DNA of 33,844 nt from Schleiferiaceae bacterium (GCA_023260615.1 JALQUY010000001.1:24369-58212); one strand, 5' to 3'. Positions 26,301 through 33,472 are shown, counted from the stretch's first letter. Notes: a model not told the origin generated them from the sequence alone. Numbers and translations: made by a program.

Positions 26301-26748
26301 ATTCCAGCGCGGCCAAGCGACGTGGCCCTTTGAGAATTTGGCGGAAGGGGCACATACTTTTTCGGTCCGAGCGTGGGACAGTTACAATAATGTGGCCGAA
26401 GGCAGCGTTGACTTTACCGTGTTCCTTCGCGATCAATTGAAACTCGGCGCCCTGCGCATCTACCCCAACCCGGGGATGGGCCCGTTCCACCTCGATGTGG
26501 AGCACAATGCTCAGGGCGACAGTTTGGAAGCCGTTTGGACCGTTGTAACTCCGGAAGGGCAAATCGTTTACCACCATATCTGGGAAGGGAATGCACATTC
26601 GGCCGTACTTCAGTCCGTGGATTGGGATGGGACGGATGGCCGCGGGCACCTTCTGCCTTCCGGGTGGTATATGGCCCGAGTTCAGGTTCGCCGAAAGACA
26701 GATGGCCAAATCGTTCAAGCTGCTGAGCGCGTAATCCTCCTTCACTAA
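23311..26748 (+). CDS. porU: Type IX secretion system sortase PorU
   Basis: Outer-membrane-associated cysteine peptidase of family C25 (gingipain-like) that cuts off the C-terminal sorting signal of T9SS cargo and joins cargo to the surface anchor. 1145 residues. Signal peptide MNAPFRYVLRILVIFMAVN to AIAQ. The peptidase domain holds QYLLLFGDASYDYRG, the catalytic His in AYVGHGGEVGW (H650) and catalytic Cys in VTCEFSRLDDP (C684). The C-terminus (LRIYPNPGMG ... SGWYMARVQV) is a type A-like sorting domain, which PorU normally keeps. The ATG at 23311 precedes the signal peptide; an in-frame GTG 84 bases upstream would put a charged extension before it. porV follows after 17 bases. Confidence 0.94.
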   Translation: MNAPFRYVLRILVIFMAVNQAIAQPTPSVLAQGEWARVGVQEDGIYSLTAADLESLGLGSAPFISSQLGIYGRTAGVLPERNSSPRELDLLPLHVLVEDGGDGTFSGADRIYFYGQSPHTWVYNEVTDRFDAWRHPYSDQQVYFVTTTQGGARLSAAPVLTGPAAEVFRFTHVAHHEEELQNLVGSGRQWFGEHFDYTLTRQVDLGLDALDAQSTALFRARGVGRSTISGTTLELSSAQGPIGELYFGSIASSSGADYVDEAAMTQTQSAVSGTWGDLTLTFNRDINPSAAAWLDYVNVNADAPFKWRQQPQVWHFLPADTAVLQTNLAQVTGGLTANGQAWNVSNPLQPQRLTPIGFTANGSAHWGLRVDGSVPQTIAVFETSTLLPTLLGKVANQNLQQSGPLDYVIVAPAFLLPEAQRLVDFHEENGLRVKAVDVQEIYNEFSSGVQDITAIKDYLRHLWNSADTAADRPQYLLLFGDASYDYRGVVEPNTNQVPIYQSYSSFSLYSSFSTDDFYGFMDEDEGNNLRAKGLDLGIGRIPVNTVEEAKGVVDKILAYSDPSKSIGPWRKKVLFVSDDVDKGWEAVLTSIPDIIADRLDTVYPFLDIDKMYADSYEQQSSSASQSYPRLRTELVQSINDGNLVTAYVGHGGEVGWASENILQLNDTKTFSNGAKLPLFVTVTCEFSRLDDPLRTSAGEFLLLNPQGGAIALLSTTRVVYVDGAATLNDSIFRVIFEKEGGQYRTFGQILRSAKNGTTSSDKLRFSLLGDPALRLNIPEHRVVLDSLNALELLPATLAAQSDTLQALSRVRIHGHVEDGFTSTLRSDFNGPMEVILYDKKVQRSTLKNDNEGPFISFDEWANAAYRGKVFAQQGRFEAEWVMPLDIALQVGQGKFSFYAQTDSTDASGSDFRVWIGGIDPNAPVDVTGPTVEVFMGDTNFVSGGITGPSPLGLVRLFDENGINAVGNGIGHDLMGALDGNWNEAFSLNSRYSSDAGTFQRGQATWPFENLAEGAHTFSVRAWDSYNNVAEGSVDFTVFLRDQLKLGALRIYPNPGMGPFHLDVEHNAQGDSLEAVWTVVTPEGQIVYHHIWEGNAHSAVLQSVDWDGTDGRGHLLPSGWYMARVQVRRKTDGQIVQAAERVILLH

Positions 26749-26751
26749 GCC

Positions 26752-26759
26752 TATATTTG
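26752..26759 (+). promoter_or_regulatory. -7 promoter element of porV
   Basis: TATATTTG is a full match to TAnnTTTG, ending 6 bases (ctcccc) before the porV ATG. It starts 3 bases after the porU stop, so porV may have its own promoter as well as read-through from porU. No clear -33 TTG is visible. Confidence 0.5.
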
Positions 26760-26765
26760 CTCCCC

Positions 26766-27968
26766 ATGATTCGCTTCATTCGACCTATTCTTTTGACGTC
26801 TGCCTTGTTGAGCAGTTCGGCCCTTTTGGCGCAGACCACCGCTTTTGGTGACAATTTGAACGTTGTAACCTCTGCCATGCCGATGCTGAATATTGGTCCA
26901 GACGCTCGAATGGGCGGCCTGGCAAACGCGGGGGTCGCGGCCTCTCCCGACGCCAACGCGCTGTTCTGGAATCCTGCCAAGTTGGCGTTTATGGGCGCTG
27001 GAAACATGCAAGGAGGCTTGTCCTACACGCCTTGGTTGCGCCGTTTGGTGCCCGATGTGGAGCTTATGTTTGCCAATGTGGCCATGGGCTTGGGCGAGCG
27101 TTCGGGATTTGGCGCGAGTTTGCGCTACTTCTCTTTGGGTGACATTACGTTCCGAAATGAACAAGGCGACGAACAGGGCACCTACCGCCCCTACGAGATG
27201 GCCTTGGATATGGCGTATGCGTTGAAGCTTTCGGAAAATTGGTCTGCCGGCGTTGGACTTCGGTACGCCCTGTCTGATTTGACGCAGGGCCAAGTGGTGG
27301 GCAACCTCCAAACGAAACCCGGCCAAACCGTAGCCACCGACGTGAGCTTTTACTACCAAGGCGAAGAACTCAATTTGCCCGACGGTCAAAAAGGCCAGTG
27401 GCTCGGCGGTTTGAACATTTCGAACATTGGCGCCAAAGTGAAGTACACGGAATCGGGCGATGCCGATTTCATTCCCACCAACATGAAACTGGGTGTGGGC
27501 TACAATTGGATTTTGGACCGCTACAACCGCGTGGTAGTGCTTTTTGATGTGAACAAACTTCTCGTTCCAACGCAGCCTGTCCGCGACCTCCTGGACGTGG
27601 ACGGCGATGGGGATCGCTACGAAATCATTGCAGGCAAGGACGACAATGTATCGGTCATGCAAGGCATCTTCCAGAGCTGGGATCCCTCGGCAAAACCCGA
27701 TGGTACCCGAGAATTGATGCGCGAGTTTATGTACAATGCCGGTGTAGAGTATTGGTACGACGACAAGTTTGCAGTGCGTGGTGGGTACCAGCACGAAGAC
27801 CAGCTGAAGGGCAATCGCCGCTTCTTTACTATGGGCTTTGGGTTGCGCTATTCCCTGCTGGGACTGGACTTCGCGTATCTTTTTCCCGCAGATCAAACGG
27901 TGCGCTCCCCCTTGGAAAACACCATCCGATTCAGTGCCCTGGTGGACCTGAATCAACTCCTCGATTGA
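26766..27968 (+). CDS. porV: Type IX secretion system outer-membrane protein PorV
   Basis: 400-residue outer-membrane beta-barrel of the FadL-like family, the cargo shuttle that brings T9SS substrates to the PorU sortase. Signal peptide MIRFIRPILLTSALLSSSALLAQ. Diagnostic start of the mature protein: TAMPMLNIGPDARMGGLANAG-like segment (here SAMPMLNIGPDARMGGLANAG), followed by ANALFWNPAKLAFM and SYTPWLRRLVPDV, as in PorV/LptO. The ATG at 26766 is chosen because the signal peptide starts there; an in-frame TTG 9 bases upstream lies inside the promoter box. Directly downstream of porU. Confidence 0.94.
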   Translation: MIRFIRPILLTSALLSSSALLAQTTAFGDNLNVVTSAMPMLNIGPDARMGGLANAGVAASPDANALFWNPAKLAFMGAGNMQGGLSYTPWLRRLVPDVELMFANVAMGLGERSGFGASLRYFSLGDITFRNEQGDEQGTYRPYEMALDMAYALKLSENWSAGVGLRYALSDLTQGQVVGNLQTKPGQTVATDVSFYYQGEELNLPDGQKGQWLGGLNISNIGAKVKYTESGDADFIPTNMKLGVGYNWILDRYNRVVVLFDVNKLLVPTQPVRDLLDVDGDGDRYEIIAGKDDNVSVMQGIFQSWDPSAKPDGTRELMREFMYNAGVEYWYDDKFAVRGGYQHEDQLKGNRRFFTMGFGLRYSLLGLDFAYLFPADQTVRSPLENTIRFSALVDLNQLLD

Positions 27969-27991
27969 GAACCTTAGTGTACTTTTTACCC

Positions 27992-28013
27992 TAGGGCCGG
28001 TATTCCGGCGCTA
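27992..28013 (+). terminator. Hairpin after porV, weak terminator candidate
   Basis: GCCGG (27996-28000) and CCGGC (28005-28009) pair around loop TATT; after a G-G mismatch, TAG/CTA extend the stem. A short T-run follows at 28021-28025, but it belongs to the pdhA promoter box, so the terminator role is uncertain. Confidence 0.35.
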
Positions 28014-28018
28014 CGCAC

Positions 28019-28026
28019 TATTTTTG
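28019..28026 (+). promoter_or_regulatory. -7 promoter element of pdhA
   Basis: TATTTTTG is a full match to TAnnTTTG, leaving a leader of about 30 bases before the ATG at 28062. A 4-bp hairpin (28031-28042) lies in this leader. Confidence 0.5.
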
Positions 28027-28061
28027 AGGCCGCCTTACGGCGTTTCCATCAATTGCGACAC

Positions 28062-29057
28062 ATGGCAAAGAAAAAACTCACCAAAGAAGTTTACCTCAAG
28101 TGGTACGAAGACATGCTCTTCTGGCGCAAGTTTGAGGACATGGCTGCGGCCTTGTACATCCAACAAAAAATTCGGGGCTTTTTGCACCTCTACAACGGAC
28201 AAGAAGCGGTTTTAGCTGGCGCCTTGTTAGCTATGGAGCCAGGCGATAAAATGATTACCGCCTACCGCAACCACGTGCAGCCTATTGGCTTAGGCGTGGA
28301 TCCTCGCAAAATCATGGCAGAGCTCATGGGCAAAGTGACCGGTACCTCTCGTGGTAAAGGGGGCTCCATGCACATGTTCTCGAAAGAACACCACTTCTAC
28401 GGTGGCCATGGTATCGTAGGCGGTCAGATTCCCTTGGGTGCTGGTTTGGCTTTTGCCGATAAGTACAAGGGCGATAAGAACGTTACTTTGACCTATATGG
28501 GCGATGGCGCGGTTCGTCAGGGTTCTTTGCACGAGACCTTCAATTTGGCCATGCTCTGGAACCTGCCCGTTGTCTTCGTTTGTGAGAACAACGGTTACGC
28601 CATGGGCACGAGCGTAGAGCGCACGGCAAATCATACGGACATCTGGAAGCTGGGTTTGGGCTATGAAATGCCCTGTCAAGCTGTGGACGGGATGGATCCT
28701 GCCGTGGTGTACGAAGCCATGCAAGAGGCCATCGACCGCGCACGTTCTGGCGGCGGCCCAACCTTCTTAGAAATCCGCACCTACCGCTACAAGGGCCACT
28801 CCATGTCCGACGCGCAGCACTACCGCACCAAAGACGAGGTAGCGGAATACCAGAAAGTAGACCCCATCCTCATCGCGAAAACGATGTTGACCAAGAAGAA
28901 GTGGGCAAGCGAAGCAGATATCGAAGCGATCGACACGCGCGTCAAAGCGCTCGTAGCTGAATGTGTGCAATTTGGTGAAGATTCTCCTTTCCCAGAGGCA
29001 CATGAACTTTGGCAGCATATCTACGTTCAAGAAGACTATCCATTTATCAAGGAATAA
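28062..29057 (+). CDS. pdhA: Pyruvate dehydrogenase E1 component, alpha subunit
   Basis: Thiamine-diphosphate-dependent decarboxylase subunit of pyruvate dehydrogenase, 331 residues. Seen: FLHLYNGQEAV, AYRNHVQPIG, KGGSMHMFSKEHHFYGGHGIVGGQIPLGAG and the TPP motif GDGAVRQGSLHETFNLAMLWNLPVVFVCENN (GDG at 147-149 to the Asn-Asn at 176-177), then FLEIRTYRYKGHSMSD, the phosphorylation-loop region. The ATG at 28062 is used; an in-frame TTG 9 bases before adds nothing. pdhC starts 3 bases after its stop. The beta subunit gene is not in the window, as is usual for flavobacteria, where it lies elsewhere. Confidence 0.94.
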   Translation: MAKKKLTKEVYLKWYEDMLFWRKFEDMAAALYIQQKIRGFLHLYNGQEAVLAGALLAMEPGDKMITAYRNHVQPIGLGVDPRKIMAELMGKVTGTSRGKGGSMHMFSKEHHFYGGHGIVGGQIPLGAGLAFADKYKGDKNVTLTYMGDGAVRQGSLHETFNLAMLWNLPVVFVCENNGYAMGTSVERTANHTDIWKLGLGYEMPCQAVDGMDPAVVYEAMQEAIDRARSGGGPTFLEIRTYRYKGHSMSDAQHYRTKDEVAEYQKVDPILIAKTMLTKKKWASEADIEAIDTRVKALVAECVQFGEDSPFPEAHELWQHIYVQEDYPFIKE

Positions 29058-29060
29058 TCC

Positions 29061-30326
29061 ATGGCAATCGTAATCAATATGCCGCGTTTGAGCGACACCA
29101 TGACCGAAGGGGTGGTGGCCAAGTGGCACGTGAAAGTTGGAGATGCAATTACCGAGGGCACGTTGCTCGCGGAAATTGAAACCGATAAAGCCACCATGGA
29201 CTTTGAGGCCTTTCCAGGCCAAGAAGGAACCCTTTTGCACATCGGCGTCCAGGAAGGCCAAACCTCTCCCGTAGATACCATCTTGGCGGTGATTGGTGCG
29301 AAAGGCGAAGACATTTCAGCCCTTTTGGCTGGAGGTGGTGCGGCTCCTGCTGCTGCTCCTGCTCCTGCGGCTGAAGCGGCTCCCGCAGCCCCTGCGGCTC
29401 CTGCTGCAGCACCTGTAGCCGAAGTTCCTGTAGCGGCTCCTGCAGCTCCAGCGACGGACGCACGTGTCAAAGCTTCTCCTTTGGCGAAGAGCATGGCGGC
29501 AGATAAGGGCGTAGACCTTTCTAGGGTCCAAGGATCCGGAGAAGGCGGTCGTATTGTCAAGCGCGACATTGAATCTGCAGCTAGCGGAGCATCGGCCCCC
29601 GCACCCGTTGCAGCTCCTGCTGCCGCTGCGGTCAGCTACCCCTCTTCGGGCTACCAAGACACTCCTATCTCTCAAATGCGCAAGACCATTGCCAAGCGTT
29701 TGAGCGAAAGCAAGTTCACAGCTCCCCACTTCTATTTGACCATGTCGGTAGATATGGATGCGGCTATCGAAGCGCGCCAGGCATTGAATGCCACGGGCGA
29801 TCACAAAATTTCCTTCAACGACTTGGTGGTGAAAGCCGTTTCCAAGGCATTGAAAAAGCACCCTGCCGTTAACAGTGCATGGTTGGGCGATGTCATTCGA
29901 ACCAACTACGACGTGCATGTGGGTGTGGCGGTTGCGGTGGAAGATGGACTTTTGGTACCCGTAATTCGTCACGCGGACGCTAAGAGTTTGACGCAAATTT
30001 CTGCGGAAGTCAAGGACTTTGCACAGCGCGCCAAGACCAAGAAACTGCAGCCTGCCGATTGGGAGGGCAACACCTTTACCATCTCCAACTTGGGCATGTT
30101 TGGCATTGACCAGTTTACCGCCATTGTGAACCCACCCGATAGCTGCATTTTGGCGGTTGGTGGCATCCAAGCGGTTCCAGTCGTCAAGAATGGTCAAGTG
30201 GTACCTGGCAACATCATGAAGTTGACCTTGAGCTGCGACCACCGCGTGGTGGATGGAGCGACGGGATCTGCATTCTTGAACTCTGTCAAGGCGTTCTTGG
30301 AGTCCCCAGTGACCATGATGCTTTAA
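29061..30326 (+). CDS. pdhC: Pyruvate dehydrogenase E2 component (dihydrolipoamide acetyltransferase)
   Basis: Core of the pyruvate dehydrogenase complex, transferring acetyl from lipoyl groups to CoA. 421 residues in order: one lipoyl domain with lipoylated K43 in ETDKATM, an Ala/Pro-rich flexible linker (about 92-133), a peripheral-subunit-binding domain (about 136-171: ASPLAKSMAADKGVDLSRVQGSG, GGRIVKRDI), a second Ala/Pro linker, and the catalytic domain (about 200-421) with DHRVVDG at 393-399. Three bases after pdhA, with a clear terminator behind. One lipoyl domain rather than two or three is seen. Confidence 0.95.
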   Translation: MAIVINMPRLSDTMTEGVVAKWHVKVGDAITEGTLLAEIETDKATMDFEAFPGQEGTLLHIGVQEGQTSPVDTILAVIGAKGEDISALLAGGGAAPAAAPAPAAEAAPAAPAAPAAAPVAEVPVAAPAAPATDARVKASPLAKSMAADKGVDLSRVQGSGEGGRIVKRDIESAASGASAPAPVAAPAAAAVSYPSSGYQDTPISQMRKTIAKRLSESKFTAPHFYLTMSVDMDAAIEARQALNATGDHKISFNDLVVKAVSKALKKHPAVNSAWLGDVIRTNYDVHVGVAVAVEDGLLVPVIRHADAKSLTQISAEVKDFAQRAKTKKLQPADWEGNTFTISNLGMFGIDQFTAIVNPPDSCILAVGGIQAVPVVKNGQVVPGNIMKLTLSCDHRVVDGATGSAFLNSVKAFLESPVTMML

Positions 30327-30342
30327 GAGGCAAAACTTTCCA

Positions 30343-30372
30343 AAAAAGAAGGGCCGTTGGGCCCTTTTTTTT
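30343..30372 (+). terminator. Rho-independent terminator after pdhC
   Basis: AAGGGCC (30349-30355) and GGCCCTT (30360-30366) form a 7-bp GC-rich stem with loop GTTG, flanked by an A-rich left arm and an eight-T tract (30365-30372). It follows the pdhC stop by ~20 bases and separates pdhAC from feoAB. Confidence 0.92.
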
Positions 30373-30416
30373 CCCGAAATTTGTAAGGTAGATTCATTCT
30401 AAATAACAACCCACTG

Positions 30417-30644
30417 ATGTTCCTCTCTGAGCTGGCCTTGGGCCAGAAAGCCATCGTCTTACAGGCGCCGGAAACCCTTCCGGTGAAGCTGTTTGAAATG
30501 GGCTGTATGCCTGGAGAGGAAATTGAGTTGGTTTTTTCGGCTCCTTTTCAAGACCCGATGTGCTTCCGCGTGCAGGGAACCTTGATTTCCATGCGTCGCG
30601 AATTGGCAGCCATCATCCCTATTACTGAGCCGGATGCCCGATAA
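30417..30644 (+). CDS. feoA: Ferrous iron transport protein A
   Basis: 75-residue SH3-like cytosolic protein that works with FeoB in Fe(II) uptake. The fold is recognisable from KLFEMGCMPGEEIELVFSAPFQDPMCFRVQGTLISMRRELAAIIPI, where the L-x-x-M-G-x-x-P-G-x-x-I/V and D-P signatures of FeoA are conserved. Its last 11 bases overlap feoB, so translation is coupled. No convincing Fur box or -7 element is found in the 44 bases after the terminator; a TTTG at 30380-30383 could be a -33 element. Confidence 0.92.
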   Translation: MFLSELALGQKAIVLQAPETLPVKLFEMGCMPGEEIELVFSAPFQDPMCFRVQGTLISMRRELAAIIPITEPDAR

Positions 30645-32652
30645 GAAAGCGCTCCGAATTGCACTGGTCGGCCGTCCCAATACGGGAAAGTCGTCCTTAT
30701 TCAACCGTTTGACCGGTATGAACCAAAAGGTAGGCAACTACCCTGGGGTTACTATGGAGCGTACAACTGGCCTCAGCAAATGGGCCCCAGGGGTACTAGC
30801 GGAGGTTATCGACCTTCCTGGTGTCTATTCGTTGCACGCCTCATCCTCTGATGAGGAGGTGGTGATGAATGCCTTGTTCCAAACCGCGCCGGAAGAGAAA
30901 ATCGACCGAGTGATTGGCTTGGCAGATGGCACCAATTTAAAGACCTGCCTCTTTGTGTTTAGCCAAGTCTTGGACCTAGGCCTGCCCGCAGTCTTAGCCG
31001 TGACTATGGTCGATGAAATGGAACGCCGCGGCATGGAGCTAAAAGTGGAGGAACTATCCACTACGCTTGGCTGTCCTGTTGTCCTGGTCAATGCCCGAAC
31101 GGGCGAAGGCCTCGACGCGTTGCGCACGGCGGTCCTTGAAGCGGAGCCCTCACGCCAAATACCCTTCTTCCAGCCTGGAGGAGTCCATCTGCGCTGGCTC
31201 GCTCAGGTCCAAGAGGAGCAACATCTAGCCATTCCCTACCGCGCGTGGTTGTGGGGATTGAACCATGTGGAGTCGTCTGCGGGTATCGAACAAGAGTCGG
31301 GCAAGCCACCCCAGCGTGCCCGAACGGACGAAGCCATCCAGCGCTACCGCCAAGTCAATCAGTGGTTGCGCCAATTTTTTGTGGCAGATCCCGTCAAAGA
31401 CCGACGTTGGACTGCACGCATGGACCGTGTGGTGGTGCACCCCATTTGGGGATCTATCGTTCTCTTTGGACTCCTCTTCATCTTGTTCCAAGCGCTTTTT
31501 TACGGTTCAGAAGCGCCCATGAACTTTATTGACGATCAAATTGCCGCCTTATCCGGCTGGATGCAAGGCCATTTGCCCGGCGGCTTCTTCACGCATTTGC
31601 TGACCAACGGCGTCCTTCCCGGAATCGCCGGCGTCCTCATGTTCATTCCGCAAATAGCCCTGCTTTTTGCCTTCATCTCCCTATTGGAAGAAAGCGGTTA
31701 CATGGCGCGGGTGGTCTTCATTATGGATCGTTTCATGCGGCCATTCGGCTTAAGCGGCAAATCCGTGGTGCCAATGGTGTCCGGCACAGCATGCGCGATT
31801 CCCGCCATTCTATCGACCCGAAATATGGAAAACAGCCGCGAACGCTGGCTCTCTATTGCGGTCACACCCTTGATCACCTGCTCGGCTCGACTGCCGGTCT
31901 ATGCCTTGTTAATCGGGTTGGTGATACCAGACGTCTCGTTCTTGGGCTTAAGTGTCCGAGGCGTGGTACTTCTGGGTCTTTACGCATTGGGCTTCATCGC
32001 GGCTTTGAGCGGTTCGGCGCTACTCAATCGCTTTACCCCGGCCCAAAAATCACCCGCTTTCCTCCTCGAAATGCCGCCTTACCGACTACCGCAACTGCGC
32101 AACGTGGCGACCGCCGTTTGGAACCGCACGAAGAGCTTTGTATCGGAAGCAGGTAAAATCATCTTGGCGATATCCGTCGTGCTGTGGTTCTTTGCCAGCT
32201 TTGGTCCCGAAAAGACGCCTGATTTCACCCAAGAGCATGAGCCGATCGCCATCGAAGCGAGTTATATCGGTCACCTGGGCAAAGCTATCGAGCCTGTCAT
32301 GGAGCCCCTAGGCTTCGATTGGAAAGTGAGTGTGGCCGTGCTGAGTTCATTCGTCGCTCGTGAAGTCTTTGTAGGAACCATGGCGACCCTCTACAGTGTG
32401 GATGATGAAGACAGTGCCACCATACGCGCCCAGATGGCCCGTCAAGTAGACCCCAAGACGGGACAGCCCTATTTCACTTTGGCGGTTGGGGTATCGCTTT
32501 TACTCTTCTACGCTTTTGCCATGCAGTGTATGAGCACCTTTGCGGTCGTCGCACGGGAAACGAAGAGCTACACGTTTGCCACCGTGCAATTCATAGCCCT
32601 CGGCCTACTGGCCTATGGGGCAGCTTGGATGGCGTACGTTGCACTCGCTTAA
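30634..32652 (+). CDS. feoB: Ferrous iron transporter FeoB
   Basis: 672-residue inner-membrane Fe(II) transporter. An N-terminal G domain has the P-loop GRPNTGKS (13-20), switch I GNYPGVT (Thr40), G3 DLPG (60-63) and a G4 site that reads TMVD (124-127), where most FeoB proteins have N-x-x-D. Then come gate regions: SGTACAIPAILSTR and ITCSARLPVYALL, the Cys of which is thought to line the pore, and near the end MQCMSTFAVVARE. The C-terminal cytosolic part is short. Starts inside feoA, followed by a 38-residue Cys-rich peptide. Whether the Thr weakens GTP specificity is not known. Confidence 0.95.
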   Translation: MPDKKALRIALVGRPNTGKSSLFNRLTGMNQKVGNYPGVTMERTTGLSKWAPGVLAEVIDLPGVYSLHASSSDEEVVMNALFQTAPEEKIDRVIGLADGTNLKTCLFVFSQVLDLGLPAVLAVTMVDEMERRGMELKVEELSTTLGCPVVLVNARTGEGLDALRTAVLEAEPSRQIPFFQPGGVHLRWLAQVQEEQHLAIPYRAWLWGLNHVESSAGIEQESGKPPQRARTDEAIQRYRQVNQWLRQFFVADPVKDRRWTARMDRVVVHPIWGSIVLFGLLFILFQALFYGSEAPMNFIDDQIAALSGWMQGHLPGGFFTHLLTNGVLPGIAGVLMFIPQIALLFAFISLLEESGYMARVVFIMDRFMRPFGLSGKSVVPMVSGTACAIPAILSTRNMENSRERWLSIAVTPLITCSARLPVYALLIGLVIPDVSFLGLSVRGVVLLGLYALGFIAALSGSALLNRFTPAQKSPAFLLEMPPYRLPQLRNVATAVWNRTKSFVSEAGKIILAISVVLWFFASFGPEKTPDFTQEHEPIAIEASYIGHLGKAIEPVMEPLGFDWKVSVAVLSSFVAREVFVGTMATLYSVDDEDSATIRAQMARQVDPKTGQPYFTLAVGVSLLLFYAFAMQCMSTFAVVARETKSYTFATVQFIALGLLAYGAAWMAYVALA

Positions 32653-32656
32653 TCTT

Positions 32657-32683
32657 TTGCTTTCGTAGAATCGATTACTTTTG
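32657..32683 (+). promoter_or_regulatory. Promoter for the FeoB-associated peptide and SDR genes
   Basis: TTG at 32657-32659 and TACTTTTG at 32676-32683 are separated by 16 bases, one base short of the usual -33/-7 spacing. The -7 element ends 4 bases before the ATG. Confidence 0.55.
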
Positions 32684-32687
32684 GTGT

Positions 32688-32804
32688 ATGGCCGTCATTC
32701 TTTGGACTCTCGTTTTCTATGCTGCCTTGCGTTTGTTTCTACCTGCTCCGAAGGAGACTGGTTGTTCGGCGGGCTGCGGATGTGCTAAATCAACGGTAGC
32801 ATGA
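32688..32804 (+). CDS. FeoB-associated Cys-rich membrane peptide
   Basis: 38 residues: MAVILWTLVFYAALRLF forms one membrane span, followed by a short positively charged stretch and GCSAGCGCAK, a C-x3-C-x-C cluster. This matches the small FeoB-associated Cys-rich membrane proteins found after feoB in many bacteria. The cysteines could bind iron or an iron-sulphur cluster; this is not shown for this sequence. The ATG at 32688 is preferred: longer upstream frames lie within feoB. The stop overlaps the SDR start (ATGA at 32801-32804). Confidence 0.85.
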   Translation: MAVILWTLVFYAALRLFLPAPKETGCSAGCGCAKSTVA

Positions 32805-33457
32805 GCGGAGTTTACATCGTTACGGGCGCCTCACGCGGAATTGGTGCCGCGACCGTAGCAGCCCTTCGCGGGTTGGGTAAAGAGGTGATCGCAACGAGCC
32901 GAACGGCCTCCGAAGGCCTGTGGGCGCTGGATGTAAATTCGGACCAAAGCATCGCCGACTTTGCCGCAAAACTCAAGGAGCAAAATCTTCGCGTAGCCGG
33001 CCTGATCAACAATGCAGGCGCCCTCGTAAATCGTCCCTTTAACATGCTCACGCGCGAGGACTTTGCAACTATGGCCTCCGCCAACTGGATTGGACCTGCA
33101 CTGTTCATCCAAGCCTTGGCGGATTTCTTCACAGGAGATGCGCATATTGTGAACATTTCGAGCATGGGGGGCTTCCAAGGCGCCTCCAAATACCCCGGAC
33201 TTGCTGCGTATGCTTCGAGCAAAATGGCTCTTGCGGGCTTAACCGAATGCCTTCAAGCCGAATGGGGTGAACACGGGTGGTCTTTTAACGCACTCTGTCT
33301 GGGTGCCGTTCAGACCGAAATGTTGGAAGAAGCCTTCCCCGGATATGCCGCCCCTACGACTCCAGAAACCATGGGAAACTATGTAGCACGATTTGCCGTA
33401 GAGGGTCATTTTGCACATGCGGGCTGTGTTTTGCCGGTCACCAAGAGCAATCCCTAA
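32801..33457 (+). CDS. Short-chain dehydrogenase/reductase (SDR)
   Basis: 218-residue classical SDR with a Rossmann fold binding NAD(P): TGASRGIG at 8-15, NNAG at 70-73, the catalytic Ser in NISSMGG (~120), and Y137-x3-K141 in YASSK. A second Asn-type site is in the usual region. Substrate cannot be told; an Arg/Ser after beta-2 (TSRTAS) is compatible with NADP preference. The ATG overlaps the stop of the Cys-rich peptide, tying it to the feo transcript, an unusual partner for iron uptake. It is followed by the rRNA promoter region. Confidence 0.9.
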   Translation: MSGVYIVTGASRGIGAATVAALRGLGKEVIATSRTASEGLWALDVNSDQSIADFAAKLKEQNLRVAGLINNAGALVNRPFNMLTREDFATMASANWIGPALFIQALADFFTGDAHIVNISSMGGFQGASKYPGLAAYASSKMALAGLTECLQAEWGEHGWSFNALCLGAVQTEMLEEAFPGYAAPTTPETMGNYVARFAVEGHFAHAGCVLPVTKSNP

Positions 33458-33472
33458 AATTTTTTTCAGAAA

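Noticed and set aside
26751..27956. Open frame of about 400 codons on the minus strand, opposite porV
   Set aside because: It is fully antisense to a confidently identified porV, lacks any recognisable motif and has no promoter or neighbouring gene on its strand; long antisense frames arise easily in this GC-rich codon usage.
30380..30408. Fur box or promoter before feoA
   Set aside because: A TTTG and a TAAATAAC are present but no TAnnTTTG or inverted-repeat Fur site could be built convincingly.
32526..32687. Longer form of the FeoB-associated peptide starting inside feoB
   Set aside because: The upstream residues are out-of-frame feoB shadow; the ATG at 32688 follows a promoter box and gives the family's normal size.
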